Part shown: positions 33,286 to 41,679 of the stretch, piece after piece
How the letters are laid out: the number at the start of each line of letters is the position of its first letter
Position numbering within the stretch: the stretch's first letter is position 1
Origin: CAYVQE01 sp964633205
GTDB taxonomy: Bacteria > Myxococcota > B64-G9
Length of the DNA: 45,553 bases
Direction of reading: 5' to 3'
NCBI GenBank assembly: GCA_964633205.1
Contig: CAZWFN010000039.1
Span: 1 to 45,553, forward strand
Made by a program: the position numbers and the translations under genes
The notes under the pieces: generated by a model
The model's input: only the letters and a program-made list of their open reading frames with translations
Database searches by the model: none
Told to the model about the DNA's origin: nothing

Positions 33286-34140
33286 TCATCGCCTCGCCGC
33301 GGCCACGGCGCGGACGGCGGCTCCGGTGGACAGCAGCAGCACGCCTATCAGGATCAGGCCGATGATGCCCAGCTGGGCCATGGGGGGTGGATCGGCGTAG
33401 AGGCCGGCTTCGAGCAGCAGCGGGGTGATGACCGCGGCGGCGTTGACCGCCGGCACCACCTCCAGGGCGCGGCCGCGCAGGAAGCCGAGCTGGGTCACGG
33501 CGGTGGCGGTGGCGGCGAACAGCAGGGCGATGTAGGGATAGGGCGTGGTCAGCTGGCCGCTGAGCGAGCCGCCGGCGCGCACCAGCCCGGCGTCGCCCAG
33601 AAAGATGGCCAGCCCGATGCAGGCGCCGGCCGCCAGGCCGTACACCATGCCGTGGATGCGCCGCCAGCGCAGCGCCGCCAGGCAGCCGGCCGCGCACAGC
33701 AGCACCATGCCGGCGGCGGCCCACACCAGCTGGCCGTCGTCGAGCTGGCGGGCGCCGATGGGGTGCTCGGCGCCCAGCAGCGCCAGCACCGAGGTGCCCA
33801 CCACCACCAGCGCCATGCCCAGCACGTCGGTCCGGCCCATGGGCTCGCCGATGACCTTGAGCGCATACAGGGTCAGCCCGATCAGACCCACCCCGGTCAT
33901 GGCGGCGATGGCCGAGGGGGACTTGGACAGCATCAGCCCCACCGAGTAGGGCAAGGCCGCCCCGGCGGTGATGGCCAGGCCCAGCAACCAGATGAACAGG
34001 TCGCGGCGCTGCGGCCGGGCGAACATGCGCCGGCCGTGCAAAAACACGCCCACCTTCTGCTTCTGCACCCCCTTGCCGATGTTCATCATCAACGCGGCCA
34101 GGATGCCGAACAGGATGCCGAAGATGAATCCGCTGTCCAC
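33286..34140 (-). CDS. DMT/EamA-type membrane permease
   Basis: 284 residues from GTG 34140, chosen because it follows GAAGGAAGG and starts a membrane protein with no soluble N-terminus. About nine to ten transmembrane helices are visible (FIFGILFGILAALMMNIG, FIWLLGLAITAGAALPYSV, AIAAMTGVGLIGLTLYAL, VLGMALVVVGTSVLALL, LVWAAAGMVLLCAAGCLAAL, MVYGLAAGACIGLAIFLG, YIALLFAATATAVTQLGFL, VVPAVNAAAVITPLLL, QLGIIGLILIGVLLLSTG). The internal two-fold pattern and the PxxxA-rich helices fit the DMT superfamily; the relation to NIPA Mg transporters is possible. Substrate unknown. Confidence 0.82.
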   Translation of the reverse strand: MDSGFIFGILFGILAALMMNIGKGVQKQKVGVFLHGRRMFARPQRRDLFIWLLGLAITAGAALPYSVGLMLSKSPSAIAAMTGVGLIGLTLYALKVIGEPMGRTDVLGMALVVVGTSVLALLGAEHPIGARQLDDGQLVWAAAGMVLLCAAGCLAALRWRRIHGMVYGLAAGACIGLAIFLGDAGLVRAGGSLSGQLTTPYPYIALLFAATATAVTQLGFLRGRALEVVPAVNAAAVITPLLLEAGLYADPPPMAQLGIIGLILIGVLLLSTGAAVRAVAAARR

Positions 34141-34210
34141 GTTTGCCTTCCTTCGCGCGGGTGTCGACGAATCCGGAACGACCAATACCGCTTGCAATCT
34201 GACTTTCGAA

Positions 34211-34310
34211 CCGCAGGGGCGGGTTTCCATGTCCTGCATGGCCCCGTCAGGGGCATCTTCGCCCGTAGTCATCCAACGCCGGCCGGGCGGGGATAAACCC
34301 CGCCCCTACG
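34211..34310. repeat. Composite of GGGGCGGGG hairpin elements, copies 2 and 3
   Basis: Plus strand CCGCAGGGGCGGGTTTC (34211-34227), a small GCCCC-GTCA-GGGGC stem (34241-34254) and the inverse of the copy-1 element (GGGCGGGG ATAAA CCCCGCCC at 34285-34305, then CTACGG). Two elements in opposite orientation make a REP-like pair in the 216-base spacer between the permease and SDR genes. I see no gene in the spacer. Confidence 0.75.
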
Positions 34311-34356
34311 GTGGTGGTGTCCGAATTGCCACTCGACAAGCTCCTCCGAGAGTGGT

Positions 34357-35169
34357 TCAGGAGAACTTTTCGTACAGGCCCCAGCGGCTGGAGCGCGCCC
34401 AGCGGATGGCCCGTTCGACCAGGCCCGGCGACAGCCGGTGGACCCAACGGCCGAGCTGGCCCACCGGGGTCATCACCAGCTCGCGGCGCCGGCGGCGCAT
34501 CATGTCCAGGATCAGCCCGGCGGCCTCGTCCTGGCTGTGGTGCGCCGGCCGGTCGGGCGGCACCGGGCTGCCGTCGGCGGCCAGGATGCGCTTCTGCGGG
34601 TCGTGCTCGGTGAAGCCCAGGTAGATCACGCCCACGTGCACCCCGGCCGCGGCCAGCTCGATGCGCAGCGACTCGGCCAGCCCGGTCAGCGCCATCTTGG
34701 AGGCGCAGTAGACCGAAGCGCCCGGCAGGCCGAACAGCCCGGCGATGCTGGAGACGAACAGCAGCTGGCCGCGCGCGGCGATCAGCTGCTCGGCCGCCGC
34801 CCGCGACAGGTAGACGCTGCCCAACAGATTGGTCTGGATCACCCGCTCGCAGACCGCCGGGTCGAGCTCGGCGAACTCGCCGCGCATGGACACCCCGGCG
34901 TTGTTGACCACCGCATCCAGCCGGCCGAAGCGATCGACGGCCGCGGCCACCAGCCGCTCGGCGTCTTGCCGCCGCCCCACGTCGCCGGCCACGGCCTCCA
35001 CTTGGCCGCCGGCGCGGCGCAGCGCATCGCGGGTCTCGAGCAGGCGCTGCTCGCCGCGGGCGCCCAGCACCACCCGGGCCCCCTCGGCCACCAGCCGGGC
35101 CGCCAGGGCCCGGCCCACCCCGCGGCTGGAGCCGCTGATCAACACCACCTTGTCGCGATAGCCGCCCAT
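34357..35169 (-). CDS. Short-chain dehydrogenase/reductase of the glycyl radical locus
   Basis: 270 residues from ATG 35169; an in-frame ATG at 35184 overlaps the upstream stop and is an alternative. SDR signature: SGSSRGVGRALA (TGxxxGxG-type), NNAG, VSSIAG with Ser, YCASK. Basic residue after the second strand (LGARGEQRL) suggests NADP. A short basic cluster (RRRRRELVM) precedes a C-terminal amphipathic segment (RWVHRLSPGLVERAIRWARSSRWGLYEKF) typical of lipid-linked SDRs. It is the last gene of the minus-strand run from 42447. Confidence 0.9.
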   Translation of the reverse strand: MGGYRDKVVLISGSSRGVGRALAARLVAEGARVVLGARGEQRLLETRDALRRAGGQVEAVAGDVGRRQDAERLVAAAVDRFGRLDAVVNNAGVSMRGEFAELDPAVCERVIQTNLLGSVYLSRAAAEQLIAARGQLLFVSSIAGLFGLPGASVYCASKMALTGLAESLRIELAAAGVHVGVIYLGFTEHDPQKRILAADGSPVPPDRPAHHSQDEAAGLILDMMRRRRRELVMTPVGQLGRWVHRLSPGLVERAIRWARSSRWGLYEKFS

Positions 35170-35180
35170 GGCTGCACCCC

Positions 35181-36182
35181 TCATCCGATGTGCCCGTAAG
35201 TGCGCAGGCTGCGCACGCTCTGGTCTATGGCCGCGTCGACCGGTGTGCGCTGCATGCCCAGCTGCTCCACCGCCCGCGACGCGTCGTAGTAGGTGCCGCA
35301 CACCGCCAGCCGCGCCAGGCGCCGGTCCAGCGGCGGCCGGCGACCGGACAGCCGGCCGTAGAGCGAGCCGACCAGACCGGCCGCGCGCACCGCCCCGGCC
35401 GGCAGCTCGGCCAGCGGCTCCGGCACGTCGCCGACGATGCGCGCCACCCGGGTGAAGAAGTCGCGGTAGGTCAGGTTGTGGCCGCCGGCGATGTAGCAGC
35501 GGCCGCGATCGCCCCGGTGGAAGGCGGCCACCAGGGCGCCGGCCACGTCGCCGGCGCAGGCGAAGTTGCGCCCGCCGGGCGAGACGAAGCGCATGCGCCG
35601 CTGCACGAACTGCCGGATCAGCTCGCCCGAGCTGGGCCGCCAGTCCAGCTCGCCCAGCAGAAAGGTCGGCGCCACCACCACCGCGTCCAGCCCGCGCTCG
35701 GCCGCGTAGCGCCGCACCAGCCGGGTGGCCCAGTGCTTCGACTCCATGTAGGCGATGCCGCGGTAGGCGGCCGGAAAGCCGCCCCGCTCGTCGCCCGGCC
35801 GCTCGCGGGAGCCGAACTGGAAGGACGAGGCCGAGCCGGTGAACACCAGCCGCTCCACCCCGGCCGCCAGACAGGCGTCGGCCACCCGCCGGGTGCCCTC
35901 CAGGTTGACCGCCCACACCTTGGCGGGCGGCGCCCACAGGTCGGTGATGGCCGCGCAGTGGAAGACCGCCCGGCAGCCGGCGGCGGCCCGGGCCAGCTCG
36001 GGCCCGGCGCCCAGCAGGTCGCCAGCGGTGCGCTCGATGTCCAGCCCGTCGAGCACCGGCGAGTCCGAGCCCGGCTGCACCAGCACCCGCACCCGCCAGC
36101 CGGCCTGCAACAGCCGGCGCACCAGGTGGGCGCCCAGCAGGCCGTCGCCGCCCAGCACCAGGGCCCTGTCGCTCGTGGTCAT
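35181..36182 (-). CDS. NAD-dependent epimerase/dehydratase (extended SDR)
   Basis: 333 residues from ATG 36182, with GGAGGTGGAG upstream. Glycine motif GGDGLLGAHLVRRL (TGxxGxxG-like, variant), HCAA, TGSASSF and YMESK (Tyr-x3-Lys) are visible; the closest mental match is dihydroflavonol reductase or 3-beta-hydroxysteroid dehydrogenase-like. The C-terminal half is helical, with a TYYDASRAVEQLG motif. It follows the activase by 23 bases and overlaps the SDR's alternative start, so the three are one transcription unit. Substrate unknown. Confidence 0.9.
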   Translation of the reverse strand: MTTSDRALVLGGDGLLGAHLVRRLLQAGWRVRVLVQPGSDSPVLDGLDIERTAGDLLGAGPELARAAAGCRAVFHCAAITDLWAPPAKVWAVNLEGTRRVADACLAAGVERLVFTGSASSFQFGSRERPGDERGGFPAAYRGIAYMESKHWATRLVRRYAAERGLDAVVVAPTFLLGELDWRPSSGELIRQFVQRRMRFVSPGGRNFACAGDVAGALVAAFHRGDRGRCYIAGGHNLTYRDFFTRVARIVGDVPEPLAELPAGAVRAAGLVGSLYGRLSGRRPPLDRRLARLAVCGTYYDASRAVEQLGMQRTPVDAAIDQSVRSLRTYGHIG

Positions 36183-36205
36183 CTCCACCTCCTGGCGCGA
36201 CCGCG

Positions 36206-37111
36206 TCAGCTCCAACGCGGCGCGAATCCCCGTTGTGCAAATGCGGCCGCGAAGCGCTCGCGCCCGGCCGCGTCCAGCGCTCGGCGGTCCGTGTCGGGCC
36301 GGCCGCGGCCGAGGCGGCGGTACTTGCCGCGGGCCAGGCTGTTGTAGGCCAGCAGCTCCACCGGGCCGCGGCAGCCGGCCGCGGCCAGGGCCTCGGCCAG
36401 GCCGGCGGCCGCCGCGGCATCGGCGTTGAAGCCCGGGATCAGCGCCACCCGGGGCAGCACCCGCTGCGGCCCGACGCGGGCGACCAGGGCGGCCAGGTTG
36501 GCCAGGATGCGGCCATTGCCGCGTCCGGTGCCGGCCCGGTGGGCCGCGTCGTCGGCGTGCTTGAGGTCGTAGAGGAACAGCTCCACCCGCGGCGCCAGCG
36601 CCTCGAGCAGCCCGGCCGGGAAGAAGCCGCAGGTCTCCACCGCCCGCTGCAGCCCGCGCGCGCCCAGCGCGTCGAGCAGGGCCAGCAGGAACTCCGGCTG
36701 GGCGCCGGGCTCGCCGCCGCTGATGGTGACCCCGCCGCCCGAGCGCCGGTAGAAGGCCGCGTCGCGGGCCACCCGCTCGGCCACCGCCGCGGCGCGCATG
36801 GGCTGGCCGATGCGGTGCTGGGCGCCGCTGGGGCAGACCGCGGCGCAGGTGCCGCAGCCGCTGCAGCGCGCCGGATCGCGCACCAGGCCCCGCGGCCCGC
36901 GCAGCAAGGCGCCCTGCGGGCAGGCCCGCAGGCAGCTGCCGCAGCCGCTGCAACGCGCCGGCCACCAGCCCATCTCGGGCGCGGCCCGCTGCGACTCGGG
37001 GTTGTGGCACCAGGCGCAGCGCAGCGGGCAGCCCTTCAAGAAGACGCAGCTGCGGATGCCCGGCCCGTCGTGCAGGCAATAGGCCTGAATGTCGAACACG
37101 ATGCCGGTCAT
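36206..37111 (-). CDS. Glycyl radical enzyme activase (radical SAM)
   Basis: 301 residues. ATG 37111 matches the family N-terminus (MTGIVFDIQAYCLHDGPGIRSCVFLKGC); a longer GTG start at 37144 is possible. Radical SAM cluster Cys in CPLRCAWC (C-x3-C-x2-C), then two ferredoxin-like clusters (CSGCGSCLRACP at ~50-61 and CSGCGTCAAVCP at ~77-88), as in activases of the PflA2/glycerol-dehydratase or HpdA class rather than the short PflA. ISGGEP (SAM site) is present. It would abstract hydrogen from the Gly of the enzyme encoded just upstream. It lies 112 bases from that gene, behind two GC stems. Confidence 0.93.
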   Translation of the reverse strand: MTGIVFDIQAYCLHDGPGIRSCVFLKGCPLRCAWCHNPESQRAAPEMGWWPARCSGCGSCLRACPQGALLRGPRGLVRDPARCSGCGTCAAVCPSGAQHRIGQPMRAAAVAERVARDAAFYRRSGGGVTISGGEPGAQPEFLLALLDALGARGLQRAVETCGFFPAGLLEALAPRVELFLYDLKHADDAAHRAGTGRGNGRILANLAALVARVGPQRVLPRVALIPGFNADAAAAAGLAEALAAAGCRGPVELLAYNSLARGKYRRLGRGRPDTDRRALDAAGRERFAAAFAQRGFAPRWS

Positions 37112-37164
37112 CGACTCGGACGTCCCCGCGGCTGGAGCAGCCACGTGCTCCGCTGCTTCCCTCC

Positions 37165-37211
37165 CCGCCCTGCGGGCGGAGAAGGCTGTTTTGCCCCGCG
37201 CCCTGCGGGCG
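37165..37211 (-). promoter_or_regulatory. Two GC stems between the glycyl radical enzyme and activase genes
   Basis: CCGCCC-TGC-GGGCGG at 37165-37179 and CGCCC-TGC-GGGCG at 37199-37211, a near-repeat (CCGCCCTGCGGGCGG type). In the minus transcript they follow the enzyme's stop by ~13 and ~45 bases. They could lower read-through and set a lower activase level. Confidence 0.5.
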
Positions 37212-37223
37212 GGGGGCGCCGGC

Positions 37224-39824
37224 TTAGGCGTGCTCGGTGCGATCGATGATCTCCTGTTGGATCTCGGGGCCCAGCTCGGTGAAGTAGCTCGAGTAGCCGC
37301 CCACCTTGACCACCAGGTCGCGGTACTCCTCGGGCTGCTGCTGCGCGGCGCGCAGCATCTCGGCCGAGGCGCAGGTGGGCTGCAGCTGGGCGCCGCCCAG
37401 GTCGAAGTAGGTGCGCAGCAGCTCGACGAACTTGGCGCGCTGGGCCGGGCTGCGGCCCACCGCGCTGGGGTGCAGCTTGACGTTGACCGCCGAGCCCATC
37501 ACGTCGGCCAGCGGCAGCGCCGCCACCGAGCGCAGCGCCGCGGTCAGCCCGCAGCGCTCCACGTTGGCCGGGTTGCAGGAGGCGGCAAACGGCACCCCGG
37601 CCCGCCGGCCGTCCGGGCTGGCGATGGACAGCCGGCCGTCCAGGGTGTGGGTGATCATGCTGATCACGTAGACGACGAAGGGCCCGCCCTTGGTGGAGCG
37701 CAGGCCGTAGGTCTCGGCGAACAGCGCGCCCATCACCTCGGCCGCCAGGCCGTCGCAGTCCGGATCGCCGTTGCCCCACTTGCCCGGCAGCTCCCGGATC
37801 AGGCGCAGCATGTCGCCGCAGCCTTCGAAGTCGGCGTCGATCGCTCGCAGCAGCTGCTGCAGGCTGAAGCGGCGCTGCTCGAAGACCAGCTCGCGGATGA
37901 CGTGCAGCGAGTCGGCCAGGTTGGCGATGGAGTTGATCATGGAGATGCCCGACAGGTCGTAGCGGGCCCCGCCGCGGGTGACGTCGGCACCGCTGTCGGC
38001 GCAGCCGTCGATGAAGGCCGAGATCAGCGGCGCCGGAAGCTGCTCGGCCATCACCGCGTCGCGCAGGTTGGACGCCGCCGCGATCTGGGCGATGGCCGCG
38101 CGACCCTGGCGCAGCAGGGCGGCCTTGAAGTCGTCGAAGCGCTCGAAATCGGCCGCCGCCCCGGTGCGCGGCCCGGCGCCGCGGATGGTGCCGGCCAACA
38201 GCCGGGCGTCGCCGTTGCGCAACGTCATGTCCAGCAGCCGGGCCAGCAGCAGGGCGTTGGCCCCCATGGAGCCGGTCTTGCCCGGCACGCAGGTCTCCAC
38301 GCAGCCCATCACGGCGTAGTCGCGGGCGTCGGCCGGGCCGACGCCGCGGCGCTCGAGCGCCTCGATCTGCACCTGGTCGTTGAACAGCGAAAAGCTCGAG
38401 GTCCCGGCGGCCAGATAGGCGGCCACCGCGTCCAGCAGCCGCTGCGGAGTGCCGGGGTGGACGCGCAGCGACACGTTGGTCACCGCCTTGGAGCCGTGGG
38501 CGGCGGCCAGCACCAGCTCGGTCACGGCGTTGCTGGCGTCGCCGCCGTCGGGCCGCTGCCCGCCCACGGTCACCGGTGCCGAGCCCAGAAAGCGGTGGTA
38601 GAAGTTGGACAGCAGCCCGGACTCGGGGCGGATGTTCTGGCTCATGATCTTGAGCAGCAGCTCTTCGAGCAGCATGCGGGCGCCGGCGGCGTCGATGCGG
38701 CCGGCGGCCCGGTCGGCCTGGTAGAAGGGCTGCAGCGACTGATCCAGCCGGCCGAAGCAGTGCAGGTTCATCGGATGCGCCAGCTCGACCGCGGTCTTGA
38801 CCGTCCACAGCGCCTGCAGCGCCTCGGCGAAGCTGGCCGCCGGGTGCAGCGGCACCCGGGCGCAGCGCGCGGCCAGCTCGTCCAGCTCGGCGCGGCGTTG
38901 CGGATCGGCGACGGCGACGCGCTCGGCCGCGACGCGAGCGGCCAGCCGGCGGGCGAAGACCATCACGCCCTCCAGGGCCAGCTCCTGGCCGCGCAGATCG
39001 GCCGCCCGCCGGCCGCCGGCGTCCCGCTCGGCCGCCGCCCGGCGCTCGGCCAGCGCGTCGCGCATGGACAGCAGGCCGCGGGCCAGCACCCGGTCGTAGT
39101 CCAGGATGACGTGGCCCTGCAGGGTGGCGATGGTGGCGCAGGGGCTGACCATCATCACCTGGCGCGAGGTGTTGCCCGGCACGGCGGTGACGAAGTCGTG
39201 CATGTCGGTCGAGTACAGCCCGCTGCGCTCGAGCTCGCGCTGCAGCACGTCGACCATGCTGCGGCCGCGCCAGTAGGGCAGCAGCTCGTCCAGCAGCTCG
39301 CGGCGGTCGGCCGCATCGATGGCGAAGGCGTTGATGGCGCGGCGGGTCATGGGTGTCAGGCCCACGTCCAGCGGGGCCCGGCCGTCGCTGCGGGTGCGGC
39401 GCTGGTTGCGGGCGAACTCGAGCAGGGCCCGCTTGCGCAGCAGGTAGCCCAGGGCCTTGGCCAGGCTGCGGCCGCGGTGGCGCAGCATGGCCCCGGTGCT
39501 CAGCTCGGCCTCCAGCACCTGGTTGAACACGCCGCGCTCGATGTCGATGGGCACGCCGAAGAAGTGCTCCGTCCAGGCGCCGGCGATGCGCTCATCGCGG
39601 TCGAGCTGGTGATCCATGTGGCGGTAGACGTGGCGCATGGCCAGCGCCACCCGCTCCACCCGGGCCAGGCCGCGGCCGGCGCTGCGGCGCCAGCCGGCGG
39701 TGTAGAGCCGGGCGCGCTGGATGGAGATGCGCGGCGGGGTGTCCTGGTAGCGGCGCCGCAGCCGGTCGATGCGGGCGGCGTCGCGGCGCTCGGCGTCCGG
39801 GGCGATGGCGGCTGCGGCGCTCAC
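37224..39824 (-). CDS. Glycyl radical enzyme, PFL/glycerol-dehydratase-like, substrate unassigned
   Basis: 866 residues from GTG 39824, with GAGGAGGAGCC upstream and a GTGA overlap with the TetR stop. The thiyl-radical Cys is in MGCVETCVPGKTG (Cys508, Glu510; an extra Cys512). The glycyl loop is DLVVKVGGYSSYF, with the usual Arg replaced by Lys840 and the radical Gly at 843. The N-terminal ~250 residues contain DERIAGAWTEHFFGVPIDIERGVFN and SPCATIATLQGHVILDYDRVLARGL, which I cannot match to PFL, CutC, HPAD, HypD or alkyl/benzylsuccinate synthase. Its length fits the longer GRE classes. It probably acts in the cytoplasm under anoxia on a substrate modified by its ADC-like, acyl-CoA-dehydrogenase and SDR neighbours. 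The substrate is not known. Confidence 0.9.
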   Translation of the reverse strand: MSAAAAIAPDAERRDAARIDRLRRRYQDTPPRISIQRARLYTAGWRRSAGRGLARVERVALAMRHVYRHMDHQLDRDERIAGAWTEHFFGVPIDIERGVFNQVLEAELSTGAMLRHRGRSLAKALGYLLRKRALLEFARNQRRTRSDGRAPLDVGLTPMTRRAINAFAIDAADRRELLDELLPYWRGRSMVDVLQRELERSGLYSTDMHDFVTAVPGNTSRQVMMVSPCATIATLQGHVILDYDRVLARGLLSMRDALAERRAAAERDAGGRRAADLRGQELALEGVMVFARRLAARVAAERVAVADPQRRAELDELAARCARVPLHPAASFAEALQALWTVKTAVELAHPMNLHCFGRLDQSLQPFYQADRAAGRIDAAGARMLLEELLLKIMSQNIRPESGLLSNFYHRFLGSAPVTVGGQRPDGGDASNAVTELVLAAAHGSKAVTNVSLRVHPGTPQRLLDAVAAYLAAGTSSFSLFNDQVQIEALERRGVGPADARDYAVMGCVETCVPGKTGSMGANALLLARLLDMTLRNGDARLLAGTIRGAGPRTGAAADFERFDDFKAALLRQGRAAIAQIAAASNLRDAVMAEQLPAPLISAFIDGCADSGADVTRGGARYDLSGISMINSIANLADSLHVIRELVFEQRRFSLQQLLRAIDADFEGCGDMLRLIRELPGKWGNGDPDCDGLAAEVMGALFAETYGLRSTKGGPFVVYVISMITHTLDGRLSIASPDGRRAGVPFAASCNPANVERCGLTAALRSVAALPLADVMGSAVNVKLHPSAVGRSPAQRAKFVELLRTYFDLGGAQLQPTCASAEMLRAAQQQPEEYRDLVVKVGGYSSYFTELGPEIQQEIIDRTEHA

Positions 39825-40477
39825 GGCTCCTCCTCGACCGCTGCGGCCGGCTCGGCGATGTCGGCCAGCAGCACCTCGATCAGGTGGTGCAGGTGGCGCT
39901 TGCGCGCGGCCAGGCCGGCCGGCGCCAGCGGATCGGCGCCCAGCAGCCGGCCCAGCACGCCGTCGTAGGTGAAGTAGGTGATGATCATGCCGTAGACGCT
40001 GGTCAGCAGCTGGGCCGCGTCCATGTCGCCGCCGCGGGTGGCCGGATAGGCCTGCTGCAGCAGCTCGATGCCGGTGGCGAACAGCGGCTCGGTGCGCGCG
40101 TGCACCAGATCCATGTGGTGGCCGCCCGAGGCCTCGCGCTGCACGATGCGCAAAAAGCCGCGGTTGGCGGCCAAGAAGTCGACGTAGCCGTCGACCAGCC
40201 GCAGCAGCTTGTCGCGCAGGTCGGCCCCGGCGGCCAGGGCGGCGAGCAGGGTGGCGGCCAGCTGGTCGTAGTAGCGGTCCAGCACCTGCAGCAGCAGGCC
40301 GTCCTTGTTCTTGAAGTGGTAGTGGATCAGGGCCTTGTTGACCCCCGAGCGCTCGGCGATCTCGCGGGTGGAGGCGGCGTCGAAGCCCAGCTCGCCGAAC
40401 AGGGCGTCGGCCGCATCCAGGATGCGCTCGCGGGCGCCGGCCGCGGCGCGGCCGTTCTGGGCGGCGGCGCGGCTCAT
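39821..40477 (-). CDS. TetR-family regulator of the glycyl radical locus
   Basis: 218 residues from ATG 40477. HTH at ~16-58 (ILDAADALFGELGFDAASTREIAERSGVNKALIHYHFKNKDGLLLQVLDRYY). The C-terminal domain is helical with aromatic pockets (YVDFLAANRGFLRIVQREASGGHHMDLVHARTEPLF, TSVYGMIITYFTYDGVLG), in the style of TetR regulators of fatty-acid or aromatic-acid genes. The ATG overlaps the acyl-CoA dehydrogenase stop by 4 bases and its stop overlaps the GTG of the radical enzyme. The palindromic sites at 42471-42541 are its likely targets. Confidence 0.92.
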   Translation of the reverse strand: MSRAAAQNGRAAAGARERILDAADALFGELGFDAASTREIAERSGVNKALIHYHFKNKDGLLLQVLDRYYDQLAATLLAALAAGADLRDKLLRLVDGYVDFLAANRGFLRIVQREASGGHHMDLVHARTEPLFATGIELLQQAYPATRGGDMDAAQLLTSVYGMIITYFTYDGVLGRLLGADPLAPAGLAARKRHLHHLIEVLLADIAEPAAAVEEEP

Positions 40478-41676
40478 AGCTGTTCGGCCGCCTTGAGCAT
40501 CAGGGTCTCGTTGGTGCCGTCCATGATGCGCAGCAGCTTGGCGTCGCGGGCCAGCTTCTCCAGGCTGTACTCGCGCGAGATGCCGTAGCCGCCCAGCACC
40601 TGCACCATCTCGGCGGTATGCTGTACGGCCTGCTCGGTGGCGAAGACCTTGGCCGACAGGCTGGTGGCCAGATCGCCCGGGAAGCGGGTGGCGGCCAGCC
40701 AGGAGCCGCGCCACAGGTAGGCGCGGGCGGCCTCCATGGCCGTCTTGCAGCGCATCAGCTTGTCGGCCACCAACTGGTGGCCGAGCAGGGGCTTGCCGCC
40801 CTGCACGCGCTCTCTGGCGTGGGCCAGCGCGTCTTCGAAGGCGGCCCGCATCAGGCCCAGCGCCAGGTAGCCCACCCCCAGGTTGCCCACCGTGATGATG
40901 GCGTTGTGCAGCATGGGGTAGCCCGCGCCGTGCGGGAAGAGCAGGTGGTCGTCGGGGATCTCGACTTCGTCGAAGTAGACCGCGGCCTGGTTCAGGGTGC
41001 GCAGGCCGGTCTTGTCCAGCGCCTTGCCGGTGCTCACCCCGGGCGCGTCGGCCGGCACCACGAAGGCGCCCGAGCCGCAGATGCCCTGCTCGGGCTCGAC
41101 GCAGGCGAAGACCAGGTGCACCGAGGCGATGCCGCCGTTGGAGATGAAATCCGACTTGGCGCCGTCGATCACCCAGCCGCCGTCGATCTTGCGCGCCCGG
41201 GTGCGGTGGCGGATCTGCGGATCGCGGTAGTTCTTGCCGTCCGAGCCCACCTCGGGCTCGCTCGAACACCAGCCCGAGATGTGCTGCGCCCGCTCGTCGG
41301 CGCAGAAGGGCTGCAGGTAGCGCTCGATCAGGGTCTGGTTGTCGGGGGCCAAAAAGGCGATCAGCCGCGGCACGGTGGCCGCCGGCATCAGGCCGGCGGC
41401 GAAGCCCGGGCCCCAGCGGCCCAGCTCCTCCCAGACCATGCCGCTGGTGTTGGCGTCGAGTCCCAGGCCGCCGACCGCCTCGGGCAGGGCCATCTTGTGG
41501 AAGCCCAGCCCGTAGGCGCCCTGCAGGGCCGACCGGAAGCGCTCGCTGGCGAAGACCGCCTCCGGGTCGGCCCACAGGTCCAGCTCGCGCTCGGCCGGCT
41601 GCAGCACCTCCTGGCCGAAGCCGCGGGCGGTCTCGATCACCATCTGCTGGGTCTCGCTCAGCGCGAAGTCGATCAC
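40474..41676 (-). CDS. Acyl-CoA dehydrogenase
   Basis: 400 residues from GTG 41676. FAD-dependent fold: SETQQMVIETARGF, LPEAVGGLGLDANTSGMVWEELGRWG, WCSSEPEVGSD, KSDFISNGGIASVHLVFACVE, FAVxxDAPG region, and EMVQVLGGYGISREYSLEKLARDAKLLRIMDGTNETL. At the position that carries the catalytic Glu in many family members (Y-E-G-T) the sequence has Asp386 in MDGT, as in some non-fatty-acid ACADs, so the substrate may be branched, aromatic or long. It overlaps the TetR gene and lies three bases after the ADC-like gene. Confidence 0.93.
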   Translation of the reverse strand: MIDFALSETQQMVIETARGFGQEVLQPAERELDLWADPEAVFASERFRSALQGAYGLGFHKMALPEAVGGLGLDANTSGMVWEELGRWGPGFAAGLMPAATVPRLIAFLAPDNQTLIERYLQPFCADERAQHISGWCSSEPEVGSDGKNYRDPQIRHRTRARKIDGGWVIDGAKSDFISNGGIASVHLVFACVEPEQGICGSGAFVVPADAPGVSTGKALDKTGLRTLNQAAVYFDEVEIPDDHLLFPHGAGYPMLHNAIITVGNLGVGYLALGLMRAAFEDALAHARERVQGGKPLLGHQLVADKLMRCKTAMEAARAYLWRGSWLAATRFPGDLATSLSAKVFATEQAVQHTAEMVQVLGGYGISREYSLEKLARDAKLLRIMDGTNETLMLKAAEQL

Positions 41677-41679
41677 GGC

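Noticed and set aside
37224..39824. Alkyl- or benzylsuccinate synthase assignment for the radical enzyme
   Set aside because: Length is compatible but the catalytic-loop and N-terminal sequences do not look like that class and no small BssB/BssC-type subunit genes are near.
37089..39968. 959-residue plus-strand ORF antisense to the glycyl radical enzyme
   Set aside because: Shadow of a clearly functional gene; no recognisable domains.
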